The notes: generated from the sequence alone by a model not told the origin. A stretch of DNA of 64,000 bases from Thiohalobacter thiocyanaticus (GCF_003932505.1 NZ_QZMU01000002.1:179136-243135), one strand, 5' to 3'. Shown: positions 41,842-53,962, counted from the first letter of the stretch. Translations and numbers: made by a program.

Positions 41842-42924
41842 TCAGGAGGCGGCGATGCTGTTGGGATTCTCGCGCCGCTGGCGCACGGCCGCGGCCAGCT
41901 GTTCCAGCAGACCCACGGTTTCGTCCCAGCCGATGCAGGCATCGGTGATGCTCTGGCCGAACACCAGCTCGCGGTCGGGAACCACGTCCTGGCGGCCGCC
42001 CTTGAGATGGCTCTCGGCCATGACTCCCACGATGCGGTTGTCACCGGCGGCGATCTGGCCGGCCACGTCCCCGCCCACGATCAACTGACGCTTGTGCTGC
42101 TTGAGGCTGTTGGCGTGACTGAAATCGACCATCAACCGCGGCGGCAGACCGGCCGCTTCCAGCTCCTGGCTGGCCTGATCGATGCTCACGGCGTCGTAAT
42201 TGGGCTGTTTGCCGCCGCGCAGGATGATGTGGCAGTCATCATTGCCGCGAGTGGAGAAGATGGCCGAGTGCCCCTGCTTGGTCATGGACAGGAAGTTGTG
42301 CGGCTGCGAGGCCGAGCGGATGGCATCGACCGCCACCCGCAGGGTGCCGTCGGTGCCGTTCTTGAATCCGACCGGGCAGGACAGACCCGAGGCCAGCTCG
42401 CGGTGGACCTGACTCTCGGTGGTCCGCGCGCCGATCGCACCCCAGCTGACCAGGTCGGCCACGTACTGGGGACTGACCAGGTCGAGGAACTCGGTCGCCG
42501 CCGGCACGCCCATCTCGTTGAGATCGCACAGCAGCTTGCGCGCCACCCGCAGCCCCTTGTTGATGTGGAAGCTGCCGTCCAGGTCGGGATCGTTGATCAG
42601 CCCCTTCCAGCCGACCGTGGTGCGCGGCTTTTCGAAATACACCCGCATGACGATCAGCAGATCACTTGAGAGGGTGTCGCGCATGACCTTGAGCCGGCGG
42701 GCGTATTCGGTCGCCGCCGCCGGGTCGTGGATCGAACAGGGCCCGACGATGACCAGCAGCCTGTCGTCCTCGCCCTGCAGGATACGGTGGATCGCCTCGC
42801 GCGTGGAAAAGACCGTCCGCGAGGCATCATCACTGAGAGGATACTCCTCGTGGACCTGGGCGGGCGGACTGACCTCCCGGATCTCGCGGATTCGCAGATC
42901 GTCGGTGTGGTAATGCTGGTTCAT
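41842..42924 (-). CDS. 3-deoxy-7-phosphoheptulonate (DAHP) synthase, class I
   Basis: About 360 residues; first step of the shikimate pathway, joining phosphoenolpyruvate and erythrose 4-phosphate. LLVIVGPCSIHDPAAATEYA, MRVYFEKPRTTVGWKGLIND, SPQYVADLVSWGAIGARTTE and IMAES-type GVMAESHLKGGRQD with VDFSHANSLKQ are all typical of AroF/G/H. The ATG at 42924 gives MNQHYHTDDLRI, the usual start. Which amino acid inhibits it cannot be read safely, so no letter is assigned. Confidence 0.95.
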   Translation of the reverse strand: MNQHYHTDDLRIREIREVSPPAQVHEEYPLSDDASRTVFSTREAIHRILQGEDDRLLVIVGPCSIHDPAAATEYARRLKVMRDTLSSDLLIVMRVYFEKPRTTVGWKGLINDPDLDGSFHINKGLRVARKLLCDLNEMGVPAATEFLDLVSPQYVADLVSWGAIGARTTESQVHRELASGLSCPVGFKNGTDGTLRVAVDAIRSASQPHNFLSMTKQGHSAIFSTRGNDDCHIILRGGKQPNYDAVSIDQASQELEAAGLPPRLMVDFSHANSLKQHKRQLIVGGDVAGQIAAGDNRIVGVMAESHLKGGRQDVVPDRELVFGQSITDACIGWDETVGLLEQLAAAVRQRRENPNSIAAS

Positions 42925-43075
42925 CGGGGTGCTTTCCGGCGTTGGCACGGGCCTGCAGTGGTTGCGGTAAACCTCGCATTATTCCAGAAATCCGGCGTTC
43001 TGTCAGGCCATAAGCAGCAAGCCGTGGTGCCATAGCTGTCGTTCTGGGAACCAACCTGAACTTAACTGTTTTCCC

Positions 43076-43103
43076 GTCACCCCGGCAGAGGCCGGGATGA
43101 CGG
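43076..43103. repeat. Short family B hairpin
   Basis: GTCACCCCGGCAGAGGCCGG GATGACGG folds back on itself. It lies between mlaA and the DAHP synthase gene. Confidence 0.7.
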
Positions 43104-43167
43104 TGTGGCAGGTAGCGGAATCCGTTGGTCCGTGCGCCAGCAACCCGGGCGATGAACGTGGAGGAAA

Positions 43168-43896
43168 TCAGTCCAGGTCGAAATCGGGCGGCGGCGGGCT
43201 GCCGTCGTGGATGCGGTTCCAGCGGTGCTGGCGATAGGCCTCGCGGGTGAACAGATAGCCGTCCAGGGCCGCCGTGTCGCGCATGCGGCTGGCGCCGAGC
43301 AATCGTGCCCGGGTATCCACCACCCGCAGGGCGACCAGGCCGTACTGCCAGCTTTCGTCGTCGACATAGTACAGCGGACTGAGATAGCCGTCCGGCACCA
43401 TGCCGACGGTGTCGCGCACCGTGCTCGGCCCCAGGAAAGGCAGGACCAGATACCAGCCTTCACCGAAGCCCCATCTGGCGAAGGTCTGCCCGAAGTCCTC
43501 GTCGTGACGCTGCAGGCCCATCGGCGTGGCCACATCGAACAACCCCAGCACACCGAAGGTGCTGTTGAAGATGAAGCGGGTGGAGTCACCGGCGCCCTGT
43601 TCGAACTTGCCCTGCAGAACCGCGTTGGTGGCGGTCAGGGGTTCGCCCAGATTGGAGTAGAAGTTGCTGACATGCCTGCGGGCCGGCGCCGGGACATAAT
43701 CCTGGTAGCCTTCCGCGACCGGTTTCAGCAGATAGCGATCGAAGTGCTCGTTGAACTGGTAGACCGCCCGGTTGACGGGCTCCAGCGGGTCGCTGACCTC
43801 ATCCTCCGGCGCCACCACGGCGCAGCCGGCGCCCAGCACGGCCGCCAGCAGAGGAAGGAAAAGGCGTAAGAGGAAAGAGCTGCAAGCTCCCTGCAT
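43168..43896 (-). CDS. mlaA: Outer-membrane lipoprotein MlaA (VacJ)
   Basis: About 242 residues. The lipoprotein signal is LLRLFLPLLAAVLGAGC (lipobox LGAGC). DPLEPVNRAVYQFNEHFDRY is the VacJ hallmark; TRFIFNSTFGVLGLFDVAT, EDFGQTFARWGFGEGWYLVL and PFLGPSTVRDTVG follow. MlaA removes phospholipids from the outer leaflet of the outer membrane and passes them to MlaC. The ATG at 43896 places the signal correctly. No other mla gene is nearby. Confidence 0.95.
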   Translation of the reverse strand: MQGACSSFLLRLFLPLLAAVLGAGCAVVAPEDEVSDPLEPVNRAVYQFNEHFDRYLLKPVAEGYQDYVPAPARRHVSNFYSNLGEPLTATNAVLQGKFEQGAGDSTRFIFNSTFGVLGLFDVATPMGLQRHDEDFGQTFARWGFGEGWYLVLPFLGPSTVRDTVGMVPDGYLSPLYYVDDESWQYGLVALRVVDTRARLLGASRMRDTAALDGYLFTREAYRQHRWNRIHDGSPPPPDFDLD

Positions 43897-43995
43897 TGTT
43901 GTTGTCTCCCCGGTGTACCACGTTCCTGCGTCGCACAACTGAACGGCAGACTAGCAGAATTCTTGATCGGGAGACAGTTGGGGCAGGCTGGTAAT

Positions 43996-44081
43996 GACGC
44001 AGAGGACGCGAAGGCGCAAAGTGCAAAAATCAATATTATTGTTATCTCTTTGCGTCTCTGCGCCTTAGCGTGCTCTGCGTT
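43996..44081. repeat. Inverted repeat, family F
   Basis: ACGCAGAGGACGCGAAGGCG at the left pairs with CTCTGCGCCTTAGCG and TCTGCGT at the right. Other family F elements enclose family C copies at 47689 and 48912. Confidence 0.7.
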
Positions 44082-44110
44082 TGATTCGCTTAGATTGGTG
44101 ACCCTGAGAA

Positions 44111-44241
44111 TTGGTCGGGGCGAGAGGGTGAGACGCGACCGTGCGTCCGGTGGACGCACGCAGCGCGGCGAACGCCCGCAGGGCCGGAAATCCGAACGCC
44201 CCGATAAAACAGTTGGCAGCCGAAGGCTGCTATACCCTTGA
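44111..44241 (-). repeat. tRNA-Pro-derived tandem repeat, distal unit (131 bp)
   Basis: Begins (on the plus strand) with TTGGTCGGGGCGAGAGG, the reverse complement of the last 16 nucleotides of tRNA-Pro including CCA. It contains a hairpin (CGTGCGTCCGGTGGACGCAC G), and ends with CAGCCGAAGGCTGCTATACC. It is about 80 percent alike to the next unit. Open frames through both units are repeat-derived and not genes. Confidence 0.85.
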
Positions 44242-44373
44242 TTGGTCGGGGCGAGAGGGTGAAGCCTGACCGTTCGTCCAGCGGACGAACGCAGCAGGCT
44301 GAACGCCCGACAGGGCCGGAAATCCGAACGCCCCATAGAAAAAATCGCAGCCGACAGGCTGCTATACCTTGAT
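44242..44373 (-). repeat. tRNA-Pro-derived tandem repeat, proximal unit (132 bp)
   Basis: Same design as the distal unit, directly abutting the tRNA 3' end: TTGGTCGGGGCGAGAGGGTG, a hairpin with compensatory changes (CGTTCGTCCAGCGGACGAAC G), GAAATCCGAACGCCCC, and a terminal CAGCCGACAGGCTG stem. Transcribed behind tRNA-Pro if read-through occurs. Confidence 0.85.
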
Positions 44374-44374
44374 T

Positions 44375-44451
<77 letters not shown>

Positions 44452-44530
44452 AAAAAGAACGGCCTGCCCGCGGGCAGGCGGCACATGATACCGATTTCCA
44501 GGTCCGGAGGAAACGTTCTTTGGGTTCTCT

Positions 44531-44614
44531 GTCATTGCGAGCGCAGCGCGGCAATCCCGTAATGAAGAATCAATCAGTTGGAGATTGCCGCGGCGCTACG
44601 CGCCTCGCAATGAC
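44531..44614. repeat. Intergenic palindromic repeat, family C
   Basis: GTCATTGCGAGCGCAGCGCG at the left, CTACGCGCCTCGCAATGAC at the right. Between the MerR gene and tRNA-Pro. Confidence 0.8.
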
Positions 44615-44631
44615 GGGGATCAGCAATACCC

Positions 44632-44988
44632 TCAGCGCTTGAGGATATGCAGCAGATCCTCGAGCTCCATGCGCATCTGGCGGATGATCTGCTGGCTCTG
44701 GTTGATGTCGTCCCTGGCCTCGTCGCCGGACAGCCGCTGACGGGCGCCGCCGATGGTAAAGCCCTGTTCATACAACAGGCTGCGGATCTGACGGATCATG
44801 ATCACGTCATGGCGCTGGTAATAGCGCCGGTTGCCGCGGCGCTTGACCGGCTTGAGCTGGGGGAATTCCTGCTCCCAGTAACGCAGCACGTGGGGCTTCA
44901 CACCGCACAGCTCGCTGACCTCACCGATGGTGAAATAGCGCTTCCCGGGGATCGGGGGCAGCTCGTCGTTATTGCTCGCTTCCAGCAT
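44632..44988 (-). CDS. MerR-family regulator adjacent to ihfA
   Basis: 118 residues: winged helix-turn-helix ([19 protein letters not shown], then [14 protein letters not shown]) plus a short helix. It has no metal-binding cysteines of the MerR type. A gene of this size and type follows ihfA in many gammaproteobacteria, with unknown target. It overlaps the ihfA 3' end by 20 bases. Confidence 0.93.
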   Translation of the reverse strand: MLEASNNDELPPIPGKRYFTIGEVSELCGVKPHVLRYWEQEFPQLKPVKRRGNRRYYQRHDVIMIRQIRSLLYEQGFTIGGARQRLSGDEARDDINQSQQIIRQMRMELEDLLHILKR

Positions 44989-45268
44989 AGGCCTCCACCC
45001 TCGACTTGAGTTTCTGGCCGGGCCGGAAGGTCACCACGCGTCGCGCGGTGATGGGAATCTCTTCGCCTGTCTTGGGGTTACGGCCGGGACGCTGGTTCTT
45101 GTCACGCAGGTCGAAATTGCCGAACCCCGAAAGTTTGACCTGATGGCCGCTCTCGAGCGCGAGGCGCACCTCCTCGAAAAACATCTCCACCAGTTCCTTG
45201 GCCTCGCGCTTGTTCAGGCCCAGTTCTTCGAAAAGTCGTTCTGCCAGATCCGCTTTCGTCAACGCCAT
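44969..45268 (-). CDS. ihfA: Integration host factor alpha subunit
   Basis: 99 residues, same as E. coli. DNA-bending heterodimer with IHF-beta. [20 protein letters not shown] opens the helical base; the minor-groove arm has [20 protein letters not shown] with the intercalating proline. It follows pheT after four bases, the conserved order. Confidence 0.97.
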   Translation of the reverse strand: MALTKADLAERLFEELGLNKREAKELVEMFFEEVRLALESGHQVKLSGFGNFDLRDKNQRPGRNPKTGEEIPITARRVVTFRPGQKLKSRVEAYAGSEQ

Positions 45269-45272
45269 CGGT

Positions 45273-47654
45273 CTACTCTCTCAAGCTAGCTCCCAGATCC
45301 TGTTGCAGGGCCGTTGTTACCTCATCCACGACGGTCTGCACATCCTGATCGGTAAGTGTGCGTGAAGAATCCTGTAGAATCAAGCCTAAAGCGATGCTTT
45401 TTCGACCCGTTTCTACGCCTTTGCCCTGGTAAACGTCAAAAATACGCAATTCCTTTAGCCGCGCACCCCCGGCCTGGCGCACCCGGGCCGCAATTGCACC
45501 CGCCGGAACCGCCTCATCGACCAGCAGCGCCAGGTCGCGGCGGATGGCGGGATAGCGGGAAATGGCCTCGAAGGCGGCCTTGCGGCCTGCCGCAACGGCG
45601 GCAATTTCCAGCTCGAACAACTGGGTATCGGCCGGAAGCTCGAGTTCTTCGGCATGCCGCGGATGCAGGGTGCCGAGCCAGCCCACCGCCCGGCCGTCGC
45701 GCAGGATACGGGCCGAGCGCCCCGGATGCAGGGCCGGATGCTGGCCGGCCTCGAACATGAAGGCCTCGAAGCAGCCGCCCAGGCGCAGCAGGGCCTCCAC
45801 ATCCGCCTTGGCATCGTAGAAATCCACACCGGCCCCGGCCACGCCCCACTGCTCCGGCAGCGGGCGGCCGCAGAGCACGCCAGCGATGTAAGATTCCTGT
45901 TTTATTTCATTGTCTTGAGATATAAAGTTAAGGCCTTGCTCGAATAAGCGTACCCGCTCCTGCTGGCGGCGCAGATTGTGGCCCAACGCGCCCAGCAGCC
46001 CCGGCCAGAGCGTGCTGCGCATCACCGCCAGGTCAGCCGAAATGGGATTGGCCAGGGGGATGGCCCGATGCTCGGGATCGAGCCGTTCCTGCAGCCCGGC
46101 ATCGACAAAGCTGTAGGTGATGGCCTCCTGGTAACCCCGCTCGACCAGGGCCAGGCGCAGCCGCCGGCCGTCTATCTGCTCCTCACGCTGCGGGGTCATC
46201 TGCAGCCGTCCTGCCGGGGCGCGGCTGGGCAGGCGGTTGTAGCCATGGACCCGGCCCAGTTCCTCGATCAGGTCGGCCTCGATGGCGAGATCGAAGCGGT
46301 GGCTGGGCGGGGTGACCGACCAGTCTTCCCGTTCGGCGTCCACGGCGCAGCCCAGGCCCTCCAGAATCCCGACCACCTCGGCGGGTTTCAGCTCGAAGCC
46401 GAGCAGACGGCGGATGCGGGCGGAGCGCAACCGGATGGCCGGCCGGCGGGGCAGGTGTGCCTCGCTGCTCACCTCGATCACCGGGCCGGGGCGGCCGCCG
46501 CAGATATCCAGCAGCAGCCGTGTGGCCCGGTCCAGGGCCCGGATCTGGAGTTCGGGGTCCACCCCGCGCTCGAAACGGTAGGAGGAATCGGTCTGCAGAC
46601 CGTAGGCCCGCGCCCGCCCGGCAATATGCAGGGGGTCGAAAAAGGCACATTCCAGAAAGACGTCGCGAGTGCTGTCACTCACGCCGGAGCCCTCCCCGCC
46701 CATCACCCCGGCCAGGGCCAGAGGCTGGCGGGCATCGGCAATCACCAGGCTGTCGGCAGCCAGCGCCACCTCGCGCCCGTCCAGCAGGGTGAGCTTCTCA
46801 CCCGGCGCGGCGAAGCGCACCCGGATACCATCCTGCAGCTGTCCCAGATCGAAGCCATGCATGGGCTGACCCAGCTCCAGCAGCACATAGTTGGTGACGT
46901 CGATCACCGGGCCCAGCGGCCGGATGCCGCCGCGCCGCAGGCGTTCCTGCATCCACAGCGGGGTAACAGCGCCGGGGTCGATACCCCGGATCACCCGACC
47001 CAGGTAGCGCGGGCAGGCCGCCGGTGCGTCCACCGTCACCGGGAAACTGTCCTCGACCTGTGCGGCGACCGGCTCGATGGCAGGCGGGGTCAGGTCGCAG
47101 TCATTGAGCAGCGCCACCTCGCGCGCGATGCCCTCCATGCCCAGACAGTCACCGCGATTGGGCGTGAGATCGACCTCGATGATGCTGTCCTCGAGTTTGA
47201 GATAGTCGCGGATATCGGTTCCGACCGGGGCGTCGGCCGGCAGCGCCATCAGTCCGGCATGATCCTCGGACAGGCCCAGTTCACGGGCCGAACACAGCAT
47301 GCCGAAGGATTCCACCCCGCGCAGTTTCGCCTTCTTGATCTTCAGCCCGCCGGGCAGTTTCCCGCCGACCAGCGCGACCGGGGCGCGCATGCCCTGATGC
47401 ACATTGGGCGCGCCGCACACAATCTGGAGCGGATCAGCGCCCTGCCCTGCATCGACCCGGCACACCCGCAGCTTGTCCGCGTCCGGGTGCGGCGAGACCT
47501 CGAGCACCTCGCCCACCACCACCGAGTCGAAGCCGCCGGCGGCCGGCTCGATGGAATCGACCTCCAGCCCGGCCATGGTCAACTGCTCGGCCAGTTCGGC
47601 CGTGCCGACCGGCGGGTTCACCCATTCACGCAACCACTGTTCGCTGACTTTCAT
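45273..47654 (-). CDS. pheT: Phenylalanyl-tRNA synthetase beta subunit
   Basis: 793 residues (E. coli 795). The N-terminal tRNA-binding domain ([12 protein letters not shown]; residues about 40-150), B3/B4 editing domain (residues about 200-380), B5 domain ([20 protein letters not shown]) and C-terminal ferredoxin-fold anticodon-binding domain ([20 protein letters not shown]) are in order. [20 protein letters not shown] belongs to the class II-like core. A nested repeat of nearly 200 bases separates it from pheS, unlike the tight spacing in most relatives. Confidence 0.97.
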   Translation of the reverse strand: MKVSEQWLREWVNPPVGTAELAEQLTMAGLEVDSIEPAAGGFDSVVVGEVLEVSPHPDADKLRVCRVDAGQGADPLQIVCGAPNVHQGMRAPVALVGGKLPGGLKIKKAKLRGVESFGMLCSARELGLSEDHAGLMALPADAPVGTDIRDYLKLEDSIIEVDLTPNRGDCLGMEGIAREVALLNDCDLTPPAIEPVAAQVEDSFPVTVDAPAACPRYLGRVIRGIDPGAVTPLWMQERLRRGGIRPLGPVIDVTNYVLLELGQPMHGFDLGQLQDGIRVRFAAPGEKLTLLDGREVALAADSLVIADARQPLALAGVMGGEGSGVSDSTRDVFLECAFFDPLHIAGRARAYGLQTDSSYRFERGVDPELQIRALDRATRLLLDICGGRPGPVIEVSSEAHLPRRPAIRLRSARIRRLLGFELKPAEVVGILEGLGCAVDAEREDWSVTPPSHRFDLAIEADLIEELGRVHGYNRLPSRAPAGRLQMTPQREEQIDGRRLRLALVERGYQEAITYSFVDAGLQERLDPEHRAIPLANPISADLAVMRSTLWPGLLGALGHNLRRQQERVRLFEQGLNFISQDNEIKQESYIAGVLCGRPLPEQWGVAGAGVDFYDAKADVEALLRLGGCFEAFMFEAGQHPALHPGRSARILRDGRAVGWLGTLHPRHAEELELPADTQLFELEIAAVAAGRKAAFEAISRYPAIRRDLALLVDEAVPAGAIAARVRQAGGARLKELRIFDVYQGKGVETGRKSIALGLILQDSSRTLTDQDVQTVVDEVTTALQQDLGASLRE

Positions 47655-47688
47655 TGTTTATCGTTCGCTGTTTGAAACCCAATAATTT

Positions 47689-47842
47689 AACGCAGAGGCG
47701 CAAATAAACGTTGTATAACGTCATTGCGAGCGCAGCGTGGCAATCTCTTAAATCTGGCGAAAACATTGAGAGATTGCCGCGTCGCTACGCTCCTCGCAAT
47801 GACGAGCATTTGATACTCTGCGTCTCTGCGCCTCTGCGTTGA
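47689..47842. repeat. Family F inverted repeat enclosing family C, inside pheST
   Basis: Outer arms AACGCAGAGGCGCAAATA and CTCTGCGCCTCTGCGTT; inside lies a full family C palindrome (47720-47804). It fills the gap between pheS and pheT. Confidence 0.88.
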
Positions 47843-47852
47843 AACGATCTTG

Positions 47853-49539
<1,687 letters not shown>

Positions 49540-49556
49540 GGTTGATTACCTCCCGC

Positions 49557-49754
49557 TCACTTGAAGGGCAGCATCTGTTTGACTGCCGCCACATCCGCTT
49601 CGTGGATGTAGGCAGGGCTGCCAAGCTGACGCTTCCGCTTGCTGCTTTTCTTGGTCAGGATATGACGGCGATGCGACTGGAATCGTTTGAAACCGCCCTT
49701 CGCCGTCCGCTTGAAGCGCTTCGCAGCACCCCGATTGGACTTCATCTTCGGCAT
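49557..49754 (-). CDS. rpmI: 50S ribosomal protein L35
   Basis: 65 residues, the E. coli length. [20 protein letters not shown] is the standard start, so the ATG at 49754 is chosen over the one two codons upstream. Sits between infC and rplT as in E. coli. Confidence 0.97.
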   Translation of the reverse strand: MPKMKSNRGAAKRFKRTAKGGFKRFQSHRRHILTKKSSKRKRQLGSPAYIHEADVAAVKQMLPFK

Positions 49755-49825
49755 TTTCATGCACTCCGTATTTGCAGGTCGCCTGCGGCGCCTGGAACAT
49801 TAAACGACAGCGATCGGTTGATCGC

Positions 49826-50344
49826 TCACTTTTTCGGGGACATGACCATGACCATCTGGCGACCTTCCATCTTCGGGAACTGCTCGACTGTGCCGTACTC
49901 CTCCAGGTCGTTCTTGACCCGTTCCAGCAAGTCGCGCCCGAGATCCTGGTGCGCCATCTCACGGCCACGAAAGCGCAGGGTCACCTTGACCCTGTCCCCT
50001 TCCTCTAGGAAACGTATCAGGTTGCGGAGTTTGACCCGATAATCCCCTATGTCGGTGCCCGGCCGGAACTTGATTTCCTTGACCTGCACCTGCTTCTGCT
50101 TCTTCCTGGCGGACTGTTGCTTCTTCTGCTGATCGAACCGGAACTTGCCATAATCCATCAGGCGGCATACGGGAGGCTCGGCATTGGGTGAAATCTCCAC
50201 CAGGTCCAGGCTGGCCTCCTCGGCCATCTCCATTGCCCTGGCGAAGGGAACCACGCCGATCTGTTCACCGTCCTCTGCAACCAGCCGCACTTCCTGTGCC
50301 GTAATCTTTTCGTTGATCCGGTGCTGCTCTTTTGATTTAGCGAT
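49826..50344 (-). CDS. infC: Translation initiation factor IF-3 (AUC start)
   Basis: 172 residues if translation begins at ATC 50344 ([20 protein letters not shown]). The conserved INEKI..VRLV opening requires this region, yet no ATG, GTG or TTG is in frame there: the thrS TGA stands two codons upstream and the first ATG-like codon would lose about 19 conserved residues. Non-AUG initiation is the known trick of infC, letting IF-3 repress itself; AUU is the usual codon and AUC is a rarer version. GGAGG lies eight bases upstream. [19 protein letters not shown] and [13 protein letters not shown] are typical. Confidence 0.93.
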   Translation of the reverse strand: MAKSKEQHRINEKITAQEVRLVAEDGEQIGVVPFARAMEMAEEASLDLVEISPNAEPPVCRLMDYGKFRFDQQKKQQSARKKQKQVQVKEIKFRPGTDIGDYRVKLRNLIRFLEEGDRVKVTLRFRGREMAHQDLGRDLLERVKNDLEEYGTVEQFPKMEGRQMVMVMSPKK

Positions 50345-50347
50345 ATC

Positions 50348-52282
50348 TCAGTCCTCCACGTGCATAACAATTCGGCCATGGCTGCTCACCTCGGCGGCGA
50401 GACGTTCTGCGAACGTCTCCAGGGACATGGTGCCCAGATCCTTGCCGCCGCGCGTACGCACAGCCACGGTACCGGTTTCTGCCTCGCGGTCCCCGATGAC
50501 CAGCAGATAGGGGACACGCTGCAGTGTGTGCTCGCGGATTTTAAAGCCGATCTTTTCGTTTCTCAAGTCGGAAATGACCCGGATACCCTGATTTTGCAGG
50601 AATTCTTCCGCCTGGCGCAGAAAACCCGCCTGGCGGTCGGTGATATTGAGCAAAACCGCCTGCACCGGGGCCAGCCAGGCGGGGAATCTGCCCTCATAGT
50701 GCTCGATCAGGATCCCGATGAAGCGCTCCAGCGAGCCCAGGATGGCCCGGTGCAGCATCACCGGGACCTGCTTGCTGCCGTCCTCGGCGATATAGGTCGC
50801 CCCCAGCCGGGCCGGCATGGAGAAATCCAGCTGGATGGTGCCCAGCTGCCAGACCCGGCCCAGGCAGTCCTTGAGCGAGAACTCGATCTTGGGGCCGTAG
50901 AAGGCGCCCTCGCCCGGCTGCAGCTCCCAGTCCAGATGCTTGTGGTTGAGGGCGTCCTCCAGGGCCTTTTCCGCCTTGTCCCACAGGGCGTCCTCCCCGA
51001 CCCGCTGCTCGGGCCGGGTGGAGAGCTTGATCAGGACCTCCTCGAAGCCGAAGTCGCGGTAGACCTCGAACAGCAGATCGATGAAGGCCGACACCTCCTC
51101 CAGGATCTGCCCCTCGGTGCAGAAGATGTGGGCATCGTCCTGGACGAAGCCGCGCACCCGCATCAGCCCGTGCAGGGTGCCGGAGGGCTCGTTGCGGTGG
51201 CAGGAGCCGAACTCGGCCAGGCGCAGCGGCAGGTCGCGGTAGCTCTTCAGGCCGTGGTTGTAGATCTGGATATGGGCCGGGCAGTTCATCGGCTTGACCG
51301 CGTAGTCGCGGTTCTCCGAGTGGGTGGTGAACATCATGTCCTGGAACTTCTCCCAGTGCCCGGACTGTTCCCACAGGCTGCGGTCGATCACCGAGGGGGT
51401 GTGGACCTCCTGGTAGCCGTGGCGGCGCAGCTTGGCGCGGATATAGTCCTGGATGCCCAGGTAGACCTGCCAGCCGCGGTCGTGCCAGAACACCATGCCC
51501 GGCGCCTCTTCCTGGGTGTGGAACAGGTCCATGGCCTTGCCCAGCTTGCGGTGGTCGCGCTTCTCGGCCTCCTCCAGGCGCTTGAGATAGGCCTTGAGCT
51601 CCTTTTTGTCGCGCCAGGCGGTGCCGTAGATGCGCTGCAGCATGGCGTTGTCCGAGTCCCCGCGCCAGTAGGCGCCGGCCAGCTTGGTCAGCTTGAAGCC
51701 CTGGCCGAGCCGCCCGGTGCTGGGCAGGTGCGGACCGCGGCAGACGTCGAACCAGTCGCCCTGACGGTAGACTGAAATGGCCTCGCCCGCGGGGATATCG
51801 CGGATGATCTCGGCCTTGTAGGTCTCGCCGATGGACTCGAAGGTACGGATGGCCTCCTCGCGGTCCCAGACCTCGCGCTGGATAGGCAGATCGCGCTTGA
51901 CGATCTCCTGCATCCGCTCCTCGATCCGCTTCAGATCCTCGGGGGTGAAGGGCTCGTCGCGGGCGAAATCGTAGTAGAAGCCGTCCTCGATGGCCGGGCC
52001 GATGGTGACCTGGGTACCGGGATAGAGCTCCTGCACCGCCTGGGCCATGACGTGAGCGGCATCGTGGCGCAGCAGTTCCAGCGCGTCCTCGTCACGACTG
52101 GTGACGATGGCCAGCTCGGCATCCTGGTCTATAGTGTGACTGAGATCGACCATGCGGCCGTCGACCCTGCCGGCCAGCGCGGCCTTGGCCAGGCCGGGAC
52201 CGATGTCGGCGGCGACGTCCCGAACAGTGACGGGATGATCGAAGCTGCGCTGACTGCCGTCGGGAAGGGTGATCGTGGGCAT
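50348..52282 (-). CDS. thrS: Threonyl-tRNA synthetase
   Basis: 644 residues (E. coli 642). N-terminal TGS domain ([20 protein letters not shown]), editing domain with [14 protein letters not shown], class II core with motif 2 [20 protein letters not shown], the zinc ligands (MNCPAH and further His), motif 3 around [20 protein letters not shown], and the anticodon-binding C-terminus. The ATG at 52282 is chosen since upstream in-frame codons run into the tRNA-Val gene. First gene of the super-operon. Confidence 0.98.
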   Translation of the reverse strand: MPTITLPDGSQRSFDHPVTVRDVAADIGPGLAKAALAGRVDGRMVDLSHTIDQDAELAIVTSRDEDALELLRHDAAHVMAQAVQELYPGTQVTIGPAIEDGFYYDFARDEPFTPEDLKRIEERMQEIVKRDLPIQREVWDREEAIRTFESIGETYKAEIIRDIPAGEAISVYRQGDWFDVCRGPHLPSTGRLGQGFKLTKLAGAYWRGDSDNAMLQRIYGTAWRDKKELKAYLKRLEEAEKRDHRKLGKAMDLFHTQEEAPGMVFWHDRGWQVYLGIQDYIRAKLRRHGYQEVHTPSVIDRSLWEQSGHWEKFQDMMFTTHSENRDYAVKPMNCPAHIQIYNHGLKSYRDLPLRLAEFGSCHRNEPSGTLHGLMRVRGFVQDDAHIFCTEGQILEEVSAFIDLLFEVYRDFGFEEVLIKLSTRPEQRVGEDALWDKAEKALEDALNHKHLDWELQPGEGAFYGPKIEFSLKDCLGRVWQLGTIQLDFSMPARLGATYIAEDGSKQVPVMLHRAILGSLERFIGILIEHYEGRFPAWLAPVQAVLLNITDRQAGFLRQAEEFLQNQGIRVISDLRNEKIGFKIREHTLQRVPYLLVIGDREAETGTVAVRTRGGKDLGTMSLETFAERLAAEVSSHGRIVMHVED

Positions 52283-52324
52283 GCTGCTCTCCAGTGGTGA
52301 CCGATACGAGGGGCCACATGATTT

Positions 52325-52357
52325 ATTAAAAAGGGGACAGATCGGATATCTGTCCCC
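52325..52357 (-). terminator. Terminator after tRNA-Val
   Basis: On the minus strand a perfect 10-bp stem (GGGGACAGAT / ATCTGTCCCC) with a five-base loop is followed by TTTTTAATAAAT. It lies between tRNA-Val and thrS, separating the two units. Confidence 0.85.
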
Positions 52358-52372
52358 TGTTCGATCAGGATT

Positions 52373-52449
52373 TGGTAGGCGCGATTGGACTCGAACCAAC
52401 GACCCCCACCATGTCAAGGTGGTGCTCTAACCAACTGAGCTACGCGCCT
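52373..52449 (-). tRNA. tRNA-Val (anticodon GAC)
   Basis: 77 nucleotides with encoded CCA. Acceptor AGGCGCG/CGCGCCT; anticodon stem CCACC/GGTGG with loop TTGACAT gives GAC; T loop TTCGAGT. Canonical D loop AGTTGGTTA. Confidence 0.96.
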
Positions 52450-52588
52450 GTCGAGCGCGCATACTCTACAGGAAGCCACGGGAAAATCCAACACAAAACC
52501 GCCGGCGAACAACGACCTCACCCGCCCGCAGGGACAGGCGGGGGAAAATCCGGTGCCGGGGTTGCAAACCCGTTTTTCATGCGCTTTA

Positions 52589-52617
52589 CTTAGACCAATT
52601 CTAAGACTCGGTCTAAG
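52589..52617. promoter_or_regulatory. Palindromic operator candidate upstream of the peroxidase gene
   Basis: CTTAGACC and GGTCTAAG form 8-bp perfect arms 13 bases apart, with a second TTCTAAGA between them. It lies 57 bases before the peroxidase ATG, in the only AT-leaning part of the upstream gap. The cognate regulator is unknown; redox regulators with such sites are one option. Confidence 0.45.
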
Positions 52618-52673
52618 CGGCCGCCGACAGGTGGCTGCGGCATACCGTAACAACAAACAAGGAGGACGATGCC

Positions 52674-53813
52674 ATGCTTCAAAAGCTTCCCACCGCCGGC
52701 GCCCTGAGCCTGGCCCTGCTGTGCGGTCCGCTCCCCGCCCTCGGGGAAACACCGCTGGGCCTGCCCCCGGTCCCCATTCCGGCCGACAATCCGCAGACAC
52801 CGGCCAAGATCGAGCTGGGCGACCGCCTGTTCAACGATGTGCGCTTCAGCGCCGACGGCAAGGTCAGCTGCGCCACCTGTCACGACCCGTCCAAGGCCTT
52901 CACCGACAACCTGCCGGTGTCAGAAGGCTTCAAGGGCCTGAAGGGCACCCGCAACGCACCCACGGTCATCAATGCCGCCTACATGGAAACCCAGTTCTGG
53001 GACGGGCGTGAGCCGAGCCTGGAGGCCCAGTCCCTGCAGCCGCCCATCAACCCGGTCGAAGGCGGACTGGAGAACCATGACCCGATCCTGAAGACCATCC
53101 GTGACGACCCGCAGTACGTCAATGCCTTCCGCGAGGTGTTCCAGGTGAGCCCGGACGAAATCACCATGGATCATGTCGCCAAGGCCATCGCCAGCTTCGA
53201 GCGTACCCAGATCGCCGGCGACTCGCCCTTCGACCGTTATTTCTTCGGCGGCGAGGAAGACGCCATGACCGAGGCCCAGATCCGCGGCTTCCAGGTCTTC
53301 ACCGGCCAGGGCCGCTGCGTGTCCTGCCACCAGGTCGAGCAGACCCAGGCCCTGTTCACCGACAACCGCTTCCACAACATCGGTGTCGGTTTCAAGAACA
53401 TCAAGGGCCGGGTCGCCGAAATCGCCGAGGAGTTCCTCAAGGCCAAGGCCGAAGGCGCGGACGTGGACAAGACCGTACTGACCGACCCGGACGCCTCGGA
53501 GCTGGGCCGCTTCGCGGTCAGCGAGGACATGACCGACATCGCCGCCTTCAAGACGCCGACCCTGCGCAACATCGAACTGACCGCGCCCTACATGCATGAC
53601 GGCAGCCAGGAGACCCTGGAGGACATGGTCGAGTTCTACAACAACGGCGGGCGTGTGAATCCGGACGATCCGGTCTCGCCCTTCCTCAGCGGCGGCATCC
53701 GCCCGCTGGATCTGTCCGAGCAGCAGAAGGAGGATCTGATCGCCTTCATGAAGGCACTGACCAGCCCCAGCGTCGCCGCCGCGACCAAATCCGCCGCCAA
53801 TAACGCACAGTGA
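52674..53813 (+). CDS. Di-haem cytochrome c peroxidase (CcpA/MauG family)
   Basis: 379 residues, exported (signal LPTAGALSLALLCGPLPALG). Two haem-binding motifs: CATCH near residue 66 and CVSCH near residue 215, the spacing of di-haem peroxidases. LGDRLFNDVRFSADGKVSCA, GTRNAPTVINAAYMETQFWD, FKTPTLRNIELTAPYMHDGS and LEDMVEFYNNGG are typical. It reduces hydrogen peroxide in the periplasm using small cytochromes. A strong AAGGAGG precedes the ATG. It heads a cluster with a Tat phosphoesterase and a cytochrome c that could be its donor. Confidence 0.94.
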   Translation: MLQKLPTAGALSLALLCGPLPALGETPLGLPPVPIPADNPQTPAKIELGDRLFNDVRFSADGKVSCATCHDPSKAFTDNLPVSEGFKGLKGTRNAPTVINAAYMETQFWDGREPSLEAQSLQPPINPVEGGLENHDPILKTIRDDPQYVNAFREVFQVSPDEITMDHVAKAIASFERTQIAGDSPFDRYFFGGEEDAMTEAQIRGFQVFTGQGRCVSCHQVEQTQALFTDNRFHNIGVGFKNIKGRVAEIAEEFLKAKAEGADVDKTVLTDPDASELGRFAVSEDMTDIAAFKTPTLRNIELTAPYMHDGSQETLEDMVEFYNNGGRVNPDDPVSPFLSGGIRPLDLSEQQKEDLIAFMKALTSPSVAAATKSAANNAQ

Positions 53814-53842
53814 AGGAGATCCTGATCAATCCAAATATTTCC

Positions 53843-53926
53843 GTCATTGCGAGCGAAGCGTGGCAATCTCGTAATGCGGAATCGGCCGGTAGGAGATTGC
53901 CGCGTCGCTCCGCTCCTCGCAATGAC
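53843..53926. repeat. Intergenic palindromic repeat, family C
   Basis: GTCATTGCGAGCGAAGCGTG at the left and GTCGCTCCGCTCCTCGCAAT plus GAC at the right. It lies between the peroxidase and the metallophosphoesterase genes. Confidence 0.85.
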
Positions 53927-53962
53927 GGATCAAACAGAGGTTCCTAAGGAGGGATAAGCATC

